Part shown: piece after piece, positions 33,645 through 41,494 of the stretch
Layout: each line of letters starts with the position of its first letter
Numbering within the stretch: the first letter of the stretch is position 1
NCBI RefSeq assembly: GCF_027625935.1
Contig: NZ_CP115301.1
Coordinates: forward strand, 186,001-250,000
Origin: Streptomyces camelliae
GTDB lineage: Bacteria > Actinomycetota > Actinomycetes > Streptomycetales > Streptomycetaceae
Reading direction: 5' to 3'
DNA: 64,000 bases
Made by a program: the position numbers and the translations under genes
The notes under the pieces: model-generated
What the model was told of the DNA's origin: nothing
Database searches by the model: none
What the model saw: only the letters and a program-made list of their open reading frames with translations

Positions 33645-33984
33645 CTGCGCGCGCGGTCCGGGCTCCTCCCGGAGCTGACCGACCTGACCGACCTGACCGG
33701 CCGTGAGCGCGAGGCCGTCGCCCTGGTCGCGCGGGGGCTGACCACCGACCGGATCGCCGACCGCATGGTGATCAGCGCGCCGACCGCGAAGTCCCACATC
33801 GACCGGGCACGGACCAAGCTGCGGGCCCGCGGCCGCGTCCACCTCGTGGGCCTCGCCCACGAGTCCGGGCTGGTCGGTCCCCCTCCGGGGGCGGGGACGG
33901 CCGCCGCGCACGCCCAGTAGCATGGTGCGCAACGGCCGTGAGCAGCGGTTTCGTTTCTGTGGAGGAAGGTCGAGGAAGGTCCAG

Positions 33985-34737
33985 GTGCCCTACCGTTTTG
34001 CCACCGAGCGGACGGACGACTCCGACCTCGCGTCCGGGGTCGTACTGCACTCGGCACCCGGCTACCCCGCCTACCCGGCCCGCCTGGCGGTCGAGATCTT
34101 CTGCCGGGCCCTGGCGCACACCGGCACCGGCCAGCCCGTCACCCTGTGGGACCCCTGCTGCGGCAGCGGCCATCTCGCGACCGTCCTCGGCTGGCTGGAG
34201 CGCCCCGCCATCGGGCAGATCGTCTGCAGCGACGTCGACACCGAGGCGATCACCCTGGCCCGCAAGAACCTGGCCCTGCTGACCGAGGAGGGCCTCGCCG
34301 CACGCGAGCGCGAACGCCTCGAACAGAGCGAGCGGTTCGGCAAACCCGCCTACCAGGAGGCCGCGGCCGCCACCCGCCGCCGCGCCGTCCGGCTCGCGGC
34401 CGACGGCGGAAGCCTGCCCTGGCGTGCCGCACAGGCCGACGCCTTCGACCCCGCCGCCCTGCGCGACCTGCTCGCGGACACCGCCCCCGACCTGGTGATC
34501 ACCGACGTCCCCTACGGCGAACGCACCCACTGGGGCGGCGGTGCCCCCGAGCAGCCCATCCCGGCCCTGCTGCGCTCCCTCGCCGCCGTACTGCCCCCGC
34601 ACGCGGTCGTGGCCGTCAGCAACCGCGGCCGGAAGATCCCGGTGGCCCCGCTGCGCCCCCTGGAACGCCTGAAGATCGGCACTCGCTCGGTGGTGCTGCT
34701 CCGCGCCGGCGACATCGGCCACGAGCAGCAGCCGTAA
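33985..34737 (+). CDS. AviRa-like 23S rRNA methyltransferase
   Basis: A 250-residue SAM-dependent methyltransferase, the same length as AviRa, the avilamycin-resistance guanine-N methyltransferase. SAM loop LWDPCCGSGHLATVLG and catalytic loop ITDVPYGERTHW are visible, and the start PYRFATERTDDSDLASG fits the family. GTG 33985 follows AGGAAGG. The next gene, 59 bp on, is AviRb-like, reproducing the known resistance pair. Identification is by recall of the family, so substrate position on the ribosome is inferred. Confidence 0.75.
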   Translation: MPYRFATERTDDSDLASGVVLHSAPGYPAYPARLAVEIFCRALAHTGTGQPVTLWDPCCGSGHLATVLGWLERPAIGQIVCSDVDTEAITLARKNLALLTEEGLAARERERLEQSERFGKPAYQEAAAATRRRAVRLAADGGSLPWRAAQADAFDPAALRDLLADTAPDLVITDVPYGERTHWGGGAPEQPIPALLRSLAAVLPPHAVVAVSNRGRKIPVAPLRPLERLKIGTRSVVLLRAGDIGHEQQP

Positions 34738-34796
34738 GCCACGTCCCGTGTAGCCTTCGGGTCACACCGGAAAGACCACGACCCCTGGGGAGACAG

Positions 34797-35639
34797 GTGC
34801 CTGCGGGCCGACGAATCACCTCGCGCAACGCCCAGTTCCAGCAGTGGCAGGCGCTGCTCGCCAACCGCAAGAAGCGCCAGCGCGCGGGGGAGTTCCTGGT
34901 ACAGGGAGTACGTCCCATCTCGCTCGCCGTCGAACACGGCTGGCCCGTACACACACTGATCCACGACGACCGGCGGGGGCTCTCGCGCTGGGCCGGGGAA
35001 CTCCTCGACACCGTCCCCGCCGAGCGCATCGCCATGGCCCCGGAGCTGCTCGCCGACCTCGGCGAGAAGAACGAGGCCGCCCCCGAGCTCGTCGCCGTCG
35101 TGGGCATGCCCGCCGACGACCTCCAGCGCATCCCGGTCGAGGACGACTTCCTCGGCGTCCTCTTCGACCGGCCCACGAGCCCCGGCAACATCGGCAGCAT
35201 CATCCGCTCGGCGGACGCCTTCGGTGCCCACGGCCTGATCGTCTCCGGGCACGCCGCCGACGTCTACGACCCCAAGTCGGTCCGTGCCAGTACCGGTTCG
35301 CTCTTCGCCCTGCCCGCGGTCCGTGTGCCCTCCCCCCGCGAGGTCGCCGACTGGCTCCAGGCCCAGCGCGCCCAGGGCAAGCCGGTCCTCATGGTCGGCA
35401 CCGACGAACACGGCGAGAAGAACGTCTTCGACTTCGACCTCACCCAGCCGGTCCTGCTGCTCATCGGCAACGAGACCAGCGGCCTGAGCGGCGCCTGGCG
35501 CGAGCTGTGCGACCACACGGTGAGCATCCCCATCGCGGGAGCGGCCAGCTCGCTGAACGCGGCCAACGCCGCCACCACCGTCCTGTACGAGGCCTCCCGC
35601 CAGCGCATCGCGGCAAAAGCCCAGGTCAGTGGGGTTTGA
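34797..35639 (+). CDS. AviRb-like SpoU/TrmH-family rRNA 2'-O-methyltransferase
   Basis: A 280-residue SPOUT methyltransferase with an N-terminal RNA-binding domain (ITSRNAQFQQWQALL, FLVQGVRPISLAVEHGW). The knot motifs are FDRPTSPGNIGSIIRSADAF, LLIGNETSGLS and SIPIAGAASSLNAANAATTV. AviRb, of similar size, methylates a 23S rRNA uridine and together with AviRa gives avilamycin resistance. GTG 34797 has GGGAG 5 nt before it. On its own it could be a generic TrmH enzyme; the AviRa-like neighbour favours the resistance reading. Confidence 0.75.
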   Translation: MPAGRRITSRNAQFQQWQALLANRKKRQRAGEFLVQGVRPISLAVEHGWPVHTLIHDDRRGLSRWAGELLDTVPAERIAMAPELLADLGEKNEAAPELVAVVGMPADDLQRIPVEDDFLGVLFDRPTSPGNIGSIIRSADAFGAHGLIVSGHAADVYDPKSVRASTGSLFALPAVRVPSPREVADWLQAQRAQGKPVLMVGTDEHGEKNVFDFDLTQPVLLLIGNETSGLSGAWRELCDHTVSIPIAGAASSLNAANAATTVLYEASRQRIAAKAQVSGV

Positions 35640-35649
35640 GAGGCTGCAC

Positions 35650-35677
35650 TCTACCGGTGGTAGAACCGGCGTAGAAT
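35650..35677 (+). promoter_or_regulatory. Antitoxin operator and -10 box (leaderless start)
   Basis: TCTACC-GGT-GGTAGA (35650-35664) is a perfect palindrome lying where the -35 element would be, and TAGAAT (35672-35677) suits a -10 box. The antitoxin ATG is only 7 bp after that box, so transcription should start at or next to the ATG. Confidence 0.65.
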
Positions 35678-35683
35678 CCCCGT

Positions 35684-35938
35684 ATGGGCAAGCCGACGAG
35701 CATCAAGACCAGCGAGGAAGTGCGTGACCGGCTGCGCACCCTCGCCGCCGAGCGCGGCACCACCATCACGGAACTGCTGGAGGAGCTGGCTGCCCGCGAG
35801 CTGACGGCGGCCGAGCGGGAGCAGCGGGCCGTGGCGGCCGCCCGTGAGCTGGGTGTGGAGTACACCGACGAGGTCCAGCAGGCGGGCCAGGACGCCTGGG
35901 CGCGGATCCGCGCCCACCAGGGCGGCACGGCCGCATGA
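35684..35938 (+). CDS. Ribbon-helix-helix antitoxin (VapB-like)
   Basis: An 84-residue protein beginning MGKPTSIKTSEEVRDRLRTL, a ribbon-helix-helix DNA-binding domain, followed by an acidic, Ala-rich tail that would bind the toxin. No ribosome site precedes the ATG, in keeping with a leaderless transcript. The next gene overlaps by ATGA. The palindrome directly upstream is the likely autoregulatory operator. Confidence 0.8.
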   Translation: MGKPTSIKTSEEVRDRLRTLAAERGTTITELLEELAARELTAAEREQRAVAAARELGVEYTDEVQQAGQDAWARIRAHQGGTAA

Positions 35939-36309
35939 ACCTGACGGCCGTCCTGGACCACACCGCCCTGACCGCCCTGTACCGCGCGGACCCGTTCTTC
36001 ACCGGTCTCTACATCGAGGCCTCACGCGGCACCGGCCGCGTCATCGTCCCGTCCCTGTCCGTCCTGGCCGCCGAACGCCGGCTCCCCGGCGCGGGCCGGC
36101 ATGCCGCGTCCCTGCGCTTCGCGGAGCACACCCCGTTCACCACGGCGCACGCGGCGGACGCGATGGAGTGGAAGGACGTGGACTGGCCGGTGGCCCACGC
36201 GGCGGCGATCGCCTGGCAGACCCTGAGGGCCGGGGACCCGGCGACGGTCCTGTCCCTGGAACCTGCCCTGTACCCGCCCACCGGCATCACCCCGCTGAAC
36301 CCCGCCTGA
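35935..36309 (+). CDS. PIN-like toxin of a type II toxin-antitoxin pair
   Basis: A 124-residue protein translationally coupled to the antitoxin. It starts MNLTAVLDHTALTALYRADP, like the first PIN aspartate (D8), and has a second acid in VLAAER. The late part (ATVLSLEPALYPPTGITPL) resembles the end of actinobacterial PIN-like proteins. The other PIN acids are not obvious, so nuclease activity is unproven. A 58-bp fragment of a near relative lies inverted at 41205-41262. Confidence 0.65.
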   Translation: MNLTAVLDHTALTALYRADPFFTGLYIEASRGTGRVIVPSLSVLAAERRLPGAGRHAASLRFAEHTPFTTAHAADAMEWKDVDWPVAHAAAIAWQTLRAGDPATVLSLEPALYPPTGITPLNPA

Positions 36310-36400
36310 CCACCACATGGTCATCGCTGTGGTCATCGCCGTGATCATCGTTCCCGGCGGGCGGGCGGGCCGGTTCGTGCGCGGCGGCGGACCGTGCGCA

Positions 36401-36650
36401 GCGGTCGGCGGCCCAGAGCAGGGGGCCGCTGCAGGCCGTGGTGGCGAGCGCCATGACCAGCAGGGCGACACAGAGGCCCGGCGTGCGGATGTGTGCGCTG
36501 TGACCGGCCTGCAGGACCACGATCTCCGTCAGCCCGCGCGTGTTCAGCAGAGCCGTCAGGGTCCAGGCCCCGGGGCGCGCGACGGCGTCGGCGGCTCCGG
36601 GACCGGCCGTCCCGGCGGGCTCGGGCGGCAGCGCCAGACCGACGAGCACC
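36401..36650 (-). pseudogene. Fragment of a cation/proton antiporter
   Basis: In one minus-strand frame, TLTALLNTRGLTEIVVLQAG and GLCVALLVMALATTACSGPLL match the last helices of KefB/NhaP-type antiporters. The N-terminal 300 or so residues are absent and the flanks (Arg/Pro-rich on one side, DDHGDDHSDD on the other) do not fit. It fills most of the gap between the toxin gene and the dTDP-glucose synthase gene; I see nothing else there. Confidence 0.65.
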
Positions 36651-36813
36651 GTACCGGGACGGCGGGGCCGGGGCGTGCGGGGGAGACCATGTTTTCTCAA
36701 GAAGGCCTCGAAGCACGGCGAAGAGCATCGTGCCCGGCAGCGCCGGCGCCCCACCCGGTCACCGACCGGCGCCGACTGGGCCACGGCACCGATTCCTTCG
36801 TCAAGGAGCATCC

Positions 36814-37881
36814 GTGAAGGCACTCGTCCTGTCAGGGGGCACCGGCACCCGGTTGCGACCCCTGACGCACACCTCCGCCAAGCAACTGGTACCGGTGGCC
36901 AACAAACCCGTGCTGTTCTACGGGCTGGAATCCATCGCGGCGGCCGGCATCACCGAGGTCGGCGTGGTGACCGGCGACACCGAGGACGAGGTGCGGGCGA
37001 CCGTCGGGGACGGCTCGGAGTTCGGGATCCGCGTGACCTATCTGCGGCAGGAACAGCCGCTCGGACTCGCGCACGCGGTGCTGACGGCCCGCGAGTGGCT
37101 GGGGGACGAGGACTTCGTCATGTTCCTCGGCGACAACTTCCTGATCGACGGGATCACCTCGGTGGTCGAGGAGTTCTCCGCGTCCCGGCCCGACGCGCAC
37201 ATCCTGCTGACCAAGGTCGCCAACCCGTCGGCGTTCGGCGTGGCCGAGGTCGCCGCGGACGGCACGGTCGTACGACTGGAGGAGAAGCCCGAGGCGCCCC
37301 GCAGCGACCTCGCCGTGGTCGGGATCTACCTCTTCACCTCCGCCGTCCACGAGGCCATAGACCGCATCACCCCGTCCGCGCGGGGCGAGTTGGAGATCAC
37401 CGACGCGATCCAGTGGCTGATCGACCGGGACTTCACGGTGCGCTCCACCCTCATGGAGGGCTACTGGAAGGACACCGGGACGGTGGAGGACCTGCTGGAG
37501 GTCAACCGGATCGTGCTGGAACGGCTGCGCTCGCGCACGGACGGACGGGTGGACGAGGCCAGCGAGCTGGTCGGACGGGTCAGCGTGGGCCGGAACACGG
37601 AGATCCGCAACTCGCGGATCATCGGCCCGGTCGTCATCGGCGACGGCGCGCGCATCCACGGCTCGACGATCGGACCGTTCACCTCGGTCGCCGACGACTG
37701 CGCCATCATCGACAGCGGCATCGAGTACTCGATCGTGCTGGAGGACTCCCGGATCGAGGGCGTGCGCGGCGTGGAGGCCTCGCTCATCGGCCGCAGCGTA
37801 CGGGTCACCGGCGCGCCCCGGACCCCGCGGACGCACCGGCTGGTCCTGGGCGACCACAGCACGGCCCGGATTAGCGCATGA
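36814..37881 (+). CDS. Glucose-1-phosphate thymidylyltransferase, long (StrD/AviD) form
   Basis: A 355-residue nucleotidyltransferase making dTDP-glucose from glucose-1-phosphate and dTTP. The signature GGTGTRLRPLTHTSAKQLVP and FLGDNFL are intact, and a left-handed beta-helix tail (RNSRIIGPVVIGDGARIHG-like) marks the long secondary-metabolism form. GTG 36814 has AAGGAG 5 nt before it. It overlaps the dehydratase gene as ATGA. Together they supply dTDP-4-keto-6-deoxyglucose. Confidence 0.93.
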   Translation: MKALVLSGGTGTRLRPLTHTSAKQLVPVANKPVLFYGLESIAAAGITEVGVVTGDTEDEVRATVGDGSEFGIRVTYLRQEQPLGLAHAVLTAREWLGDEDFVMFLGDNFLIDGITSVVEEFSASRPDAHILLTKVANPSAFGVAEVAADGTVVRLEEKPEAPRSDLAVVGIYLFTSAVHEAIDRITPSARGELEITDAIQWLIDRDFTVRSTLMEGYWKDTGTVEDLLEVNRIVLERLRSRTDGRVDEASELVGRVSVGRNTEIRNSRIIGPVVIGDGARIHGSTIGPFTSVADDCAIIDSGIEYSIVLEDSRIEGVRGVEASLIGRSVRVTGAPRTPRTHRLVLGDHSTARISA

Positions 37882-38855
37882 AGGCCCTGGTCACCGGCGC
37901 GGCCGGATTCATCGGTTCGCACTTCGTGCGGATGCTCCTCGACCCGGCGCAGGACGGCGAGCGGCACACCGTCACCGCGGTCGACAGCCTCACCTACGCG
38001 GGCAACCGGGAGAACCTCGCCCCGGTCCGTGACCACCCGGGGCTGCGCTTCGAGCAGGCCGACGTCAGGGACGCCGCGCTGCTGGACCGGCTCGTCGCGG
38101 GCCACGACACGGTCGTGCACTTCGCCGCGGAGTCCCACGTGGACCGCTCCATCGACGGAGCCCGGGACTTCGTGCTGACCAACGTCCTGGGCACGCAGTC
38201 GGTGCTGGACGCCGCGCTGCGCCACGGTGCGCGGGTGGTGTACGTCTCGACCGACGAGGTCTACGGCTCGATCGCCACCGGGTCGTGGCCGGAGGAGCAC
38301 CCGCTGCGGCCCAACTCGCCGTACGCCGCGTCCAAGGCGTCCGGTGATCTGCTGGCCCAGGCCTACCACCGCACGCACGGGCTGGACGTCCGGATCACCC
38401 GCTGCTCGAACAACTACGGCCCGTACCAGTACCCCGAGAAGATCATCCCGCTGTTCGTCACCAACCTGCTGCGCGGACTGACGGTCCCGCTGTACGGCGA
38501 CGGGATGAACGCGCGCGACTGGCTGCACGTCGACGACCACTGCCGGGGCATCCTGCTGGCCCTGCGGCACGGCCGGCCCGGTGAGGTCTACAACATCGGC
38601 GGCGGCACGGAACTGACGAACCGGGAGCTGACCGACCTGCTGCTGAAGGCCTGCGGGGCGGGGCCGGAGCGCATCGAGTACGTCGCCGACCGCAAGGGGC
38701 ACGACCGGCGTTACTCGGTCGACTGGAGCAAGGCCCGGCGCGAACTGGGCTACGAGCCGCGCCGTGACTTCACCGCCGGTCTCGCCGAGACGGTGCGGTG
38801 GTATCGGGAGAACAGCACCTGGTGGGAGCCCCTGCTGCGGCGTCCGGCCAGGTGA
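37878..38855 (+). CDS. dTDP-glucose 4,6-dehydratase
   Basis: A 325-residue extended SDR making dTDP-4-keto-6-deoxyglucose. The NAD loop is VTGAAGFIGSHFVRM, the catalytic region is VSTDEVYGSI followed by YAASKAS, and NNYGPYQYPEKIIPLF is typical. It is coupled to the thymidylyltransferase. Right after its stop, on the other strand, lies the tail of an NDP-hexose 2,3-dehydratase, so a larger deoxysugar set was once present. Confidence 0.93.
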   Translation: MKALVTGAAGFIGSHFVRMLLDPAQDGERHTVTAVDSLTYAGNRENLAPVRDHPGLRFEQADVRDAALLDRLVAGHDTVVHFAAESHVDRSIDGARDFVLTNVLGTQSVLDAALRHGARVVYVSTDEVYGSIATGSWPEEHPLRPNSPYAASKASGDLLAQAYHRTHGLDVRITRCSNNYGPYQYPEKIIPLFVTNLLRGLTVPLYGDGMNARDWLHVDDHCRGILLALRHGRPGEVYNIGGGTELTNRELTDLLLKACGAGPERIEYVADRKGHDRRYSVDWSKARRELGYEPRRDFTAGLAETVRWYRENSTWWEPLLRRPAR

Positions 38856-38860
38856 CCTGC

Positions 38861-38995
38861 TCACACCGGGTGCCGCAGGCAGGCGAGCAGGCTGCGGGCC
38901 GCCACGTTGAGACAACCGCTGTGCCGCACCAGGGTGTGCAGCCGGTCCAGCGCCACCCAGCGGAAGCCCGGCGCGGCACCGTGTGGTGGTGAACT
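38861..38995 (-). pseudogene. 3' remnant of an NDP-hexose 2,3-dehydratase
   Basis: The minus-strand frame ending at the TGA at 38861 reads GFRWVALDRLHTLVRHSG then CLNVAARSLLACLRHPV. This is the typical C-terminal end of NDP-hexose 2,3-dehydratases, the first enzyme of 2,6-dideoxysugar formation. Upstream of about 38995 the match stops abruptly. The rest of 38996-39157 shows no recognisable gene. Confidence 0.7.
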
Positions 38996-39157
38996 CGTGC
39001 GTGCGGTTCGGACGCCCTAGAAGAGCGAACCGCTGGTGCTGCACCTCCCGTCATCGTGAGGGGAGCCCCCAGCTTGTGCGGTCGGCTTCGAGACCCGACC
39101 GCGAATGGATCCATGCCCCGGCCGGCGAGCTGACCGGAGCGCGAGGTGTGCGCTTGT

Positions 39158-39600
39158 TCAGACCGTCTTGATCGTGCCGCCGTCGATGGCGTAGTCGACG
39201 CCGGTGATGTTGCCGGCCACGTCGGACAGGAGGAACGCGATCAGGGCCGCCACTTCTTCGGCTCGGCCATGCGGCCGGTCGTGACGTTCTGGGCCGTCAC
39301 CATCTGCTGGACGAATTCGGCAAGGCCCATGCCGGCCGCGGCAGCCCACCGGCTGACCTGGCCGTCGGGGTTCTGATAGACGGAGGTGCGGACCAAGCCG
39401 GGGGAGACGGTGTTCACGCGTACGCCTCGGGGACCGAACTCCTCGGCCAGGGACTTGCCGAGCGCGGTGAGCGCCGCCTTGGCCGAGGTCATGGCGACCG
39501 GGAGACCCCCGGGCATCCGGGCGAGAATGGACGACGTTGACGATCGCTCCCTGACGCTCCATCAGGCCGGGCAGGGCCAGCGGCTCCCGGATGACGGGCA
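39158..39600 (-). pseudogene. Frame-shifted, truncated SDR
   Basis: Three pieces of one SDR lie in order but in two frames: [17 protein letters not shown], then [20 protein letters not shown] with [15 protein letters not shown], then [20 protein letters not shown] and [12 protein letters not shown]. Frame changes fall near 39520 and 39255. The N-terminal cofactor-binding half is missing. Confidence 0.8.
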
Positions 39601-39887
39601 CAGGAGGCATCAAGACGTGCTCGGGCGGGCCCGTGGCCTGCACCAGCGAGGTGGACCTGGAGCTCTACAACGACTTCTCGAACCAGTGGATGACGATCGG
39701 GACCGCGCGCCAGTCCAAGTGCGCGCCTCCGCTGCGGTCGTCGACCGCAGCGGCAACCTGCGAGCACCACTCCGGTGACCCGACTCATGCCTTCCGGACG
39801 ACGACGTACGGGACTCTCGTGAGCTCGGGCGGCTCCGCGGGCGGCGGCACGGCGAACAGTCCCGTCCTGTACCTGGCCTGCGTGTAG
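39591..39887 (+). CDS. C-terminal piece of a Cys-rich protein, possibly secreted (partial)
   Basis: A 98-codon frame with paired cysteines ([31 protein letters not shown]) and aromatic blocks [15 protein letters not shown]. It looks like the end of an exported actinobacterial protein, but no signal peptide or good ribosome site is present and its start abuts the SDR remnant. Probably a 5'-truncated gene. A strong hairpin follows the stop. Confidence 0.4.
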   Translation: MTGTGGIKTCSGGPVACTSEVDLELYNDFSNQWMTIGTARQSKCAPPLRSSTAAATCEHHSGDPTHAFRTTTYGTLVSSGGSAGGGTANSPVLYLACV

Positions 39888-39893
39888 TGGGAA

Positions 39894-39935
39894 GTTGGAG
39901 GTTCTGCGCCGCTCGGGCAGCGCAGAACCTCCAAC
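39894..39935 (+). terminator. Hairpin after the Cys-rich fragment
   Basis: Perfect 16-bp arms (39894-39909, 39920-39935) with a 10-base loop. It may end transcription of the fragment, but it also lies only 20 bp before the next start codon and could shape that leader. Confidence 0.7.
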
Positions 39936-39955
39936 TGCTGCAGAGAGGATCGATC

Positions 39956-40456
39956 ATGACCTCGGAGCACGACACGCTGTGGCGTCGCTGCGCGTACCTG
40001 GGACGCGTCCTGCTGCCACTGCTGGACAAGGAGCCATGGCGTCAGGATCGCCGCCGAGAGCGGCTGCACTCCTCGGACATCGACGTGTCGGTGGGGGAAC
40101 GACTCATTGAGGTCTTCGCGGCCTTAGCCGCCCACGCCGTCGCGGTGGACACTTCCTTGCCCGCATCAGAGTTCGAGACCCTGCCCCTCAGCACCGTGGC
40201 CGACGCGGCAACCGGAAAGCAAGACTTCGAACTACTCGCCGGGCTCCCAGACACCTTCGCCGACGAACGCGACGAAATCGCGGTCAAGGTCTTCCGCCTG
40301 TACGCATACAAGGGCGGCCAAACCAGTCTCCAGCTCCTTCGGCTGAGCACGGAAGTGCGCCATACGCTGACCGTCCTTGCCGCCCGCGAGCCGGGACCCG
40401 TCCCTACCTGCGGAGACATATTCCGCCAGGCGGACCAGGCCAACCTGCCGCAGTAA
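39956..40456 (+). CDS. Hypothetical protein
   Basis: A 166-residue acidic, mostly helical protein with no family I recognise. It starts MTSEHDTLWRRCAYLGRVLL and has no signal or membrane segment. AGAGG lies about 7 nt before ATG 39956. Codon third positions are less G/C-biased than in neighbouring genes, which suggests acquired DNA. A strong hairpin precedes it. Confidence 0.6.
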   Translation: MTSEHDTLWRRCAYLGRVLLPLLDKEPWRQDRRRERLHSSDIDVSVGERLIEVFAALAAHAVAVDTSLPASEFETLPLSTVADAATGKQDFELLAGLPDTFADERDEIAVKVFRLYAYKGGQTSLQLLRLSTEVRHTLTVLAAREPGPVPTCGDIFRQADQANLPQ

Positions 40457-40606
40457 ACACGGAGATCACCCTCTCCGAGCCGTCGTCGCCAGCAACACAA
40501 TCTGACGGACGATGCTACTCCTCAGACAGCCGCCCACGACCAGGGTGAGCGCCCCGAGAACCGGTCACACCAGCCCTTTAACCTGCGACTTCAAGTTGGC
40601 GGAGGC

Positions 40607-40828
40607 TCACTGGACTGCCAGGAGGTGCAGTTCGCCGGACGTCCACTGTCCCTTGTCCAGGACATGCTTGGCCTCCTGGAAGAGTTCGCCGGTCAGGCCG
40701 AGCTGCGTTGCCTCCATGTCGTCGGCGAGCCGGGACAGATATCCGCCCGCATCGCCTGCGAGACAGCACGGTTTCCCCTCGGGACCGACCCACGGCAGAA
40801 GGCGCAGCTGTCCGGTCGCGCTCGTCAT
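40607..40828 (-). CDS. Small conserved actinobacterial hypothetical protein
   Basis: A 73-residue protein with LPWVGPEGKPCCLAGD, YLSRLADDMEATQLG and GELFQEAKHVLD, a pattern I recall from many Streptomyces small proteins found near helix-turn-helix regulators. Its ATG overlaps the stop of the upstream small gene (ATGA) and GGAGG lies 7 nt before it. Function unknown. Confidence 0.65.
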   Translation of the reverse strand: MTSATGQLRLLPWVGPEGKPCCLAGDAGGYLSRLADDMEATQLGLTGELFQEAKHVLDKGQWTSGELHLLAVQ

Positions 40829-41133
40829 GCCGTGACCTCCACTCCGTGGATCAGATGGGGAGCAATGTCGATACCGCGCACTGCCAGCCGGAGCGTGCGA
40901 CGCCGAGCCTGCTGTTTGTGTGCCTCCCGCCGTTCGTGTGCGACCAGGAACGGGCGGACCAGTCCGATCTCCTCACCGCGCAGTACCCGGGCGGTCGGCA
41001 CGCGGGACGGACACGCGGTCGACGCTTCTACAACAAGGCCGGCGGATGGGCGATCGGGTCTGCGATGGCGGCCCGGTGTGGGCAGGAGCAGCCGTAGCAT
41101 CGGCCCGAAGAGGCGGGCGATACAGTGCGGCAT
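40825..41133 (-). CDS. Small hypothetical protein, partner of the next small gene
   Basis: A 102-residue basic protein with VLRGEEIGLVRPFLVAHERRE, LAVRGIDIAPHLIHGVEV near the end; the second block is common just before the 73-residue partner in Streptomyces. The genes overlap as ATGA. No enzymatic motif is visible. The exact start is uncertain. Confidence 0.55.
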   Translation of the reverse strand: MPHCIARLFGPMLRLLLPTPGRHRRPDRPSAGLVVEASTACPSRVPTARVLRGEEIGLVRPFLVAHERREAHKQQARRRTLRLAVRGIDIAPHLIHGVEVTA

Positions 41134-41204
41134 GTCGACGCTCCTTGTCAGCGCTGGCCACGCCCCGGACCGTTCGCCCGGTCGCGGAGCGCTTCTTCTC
41201 GTCG

Positions 41205-41262
41205 GCGTTCGGCGTTCGGCGGCCAGGACCGACAGGGACGGGATGATGACGTGGCCGGTGCC
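41205..41262 (-). pseudogene. Fragment of a PIN-like toxin gene
   Basis: On the minus strand, VGTGHVIIPSLSVLAAER matches GTGRVIVPSLSVLAAER of the toxin at 35935-36309, with about 50 of 54 bases the same. Nothing recognisable of the rest of the toxin or its antitoxin remains. It sits inverted relative to the intact copy. Confidence 0.7.
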
Positions 41263-41279
41263 GACGCCGCTCGCTCAGC

Positions 41280-41481
41280 CGGCGACCCGCTGACCGCCTG
41301 TCAGGCCGGGACCCTCGCCCAGTTCGAGGCACACGCAGGCAACGGGGTCGAAGCCTTCGACCTCGAACGACGGGCCCGCGGTGCACTCGGCGAGCAGCGC
41401 CCAGCTGTCGCCGACGCCTGGCTGTCCGGCCTCGAAGCCCTCGGCCACGCCGCCGCGGGAGACGCCCGTCCCTGGCGCTGA
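41280..41481 (+). pseudogene. C-terminal fragment of an unknown coding sequence
   Basis: From about 41280 the plus-strand frame shows Streptomyces-like third-position bias and reads DPLTACQAGTLAQFEAHAG then LERRARGALG and AWLSGLEALGHAAA. Upstream the frame runs through the toxin fragment, so its true start has been lost. No family is recognised. The rest of 41134-41494 holds nothing else I can support. Confidence 0.35.
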
Positions 41482-41494
41482 CCGGCTGGTGTGT

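Larger units (their letters stand above)
33025..33920 (+). pseudogene. Broken NarL/LuxR-type response regulator
   Basis: Receiver and LuxR helix-turn-helix pieces lie in order but in different frames: MIRVLPADEQPVLHGG, then PDIALTDVPLPVLDGVEP, then RSDGHVVDALRAGAAGFLVRDI, then LTGREREAVALVARGLTTDR. A frame change near 33130, a 101-bp tandem duplication (period not divisible by three) and another change near 33475 break it. A 16-unit hexanucleotide repeat sits in the linker. At least three lesions make sequencing error an unlikely sole cause. Confidence 0.8.

Noticed and set aside
33438..33932. Minus-strand protein with long Arg-Gln repeats
   Set aside because: It is only the reverse reading of the CTGCCG hexamer repeat inside the response-regulator remnant.
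36287..36823. 178-codon minus-strand frame as an intact gene
   Set aside because: Only its middle resembles antiporter helices; the ends are low-complexity and the main body of the family is missing, so it is listed as a fragment.
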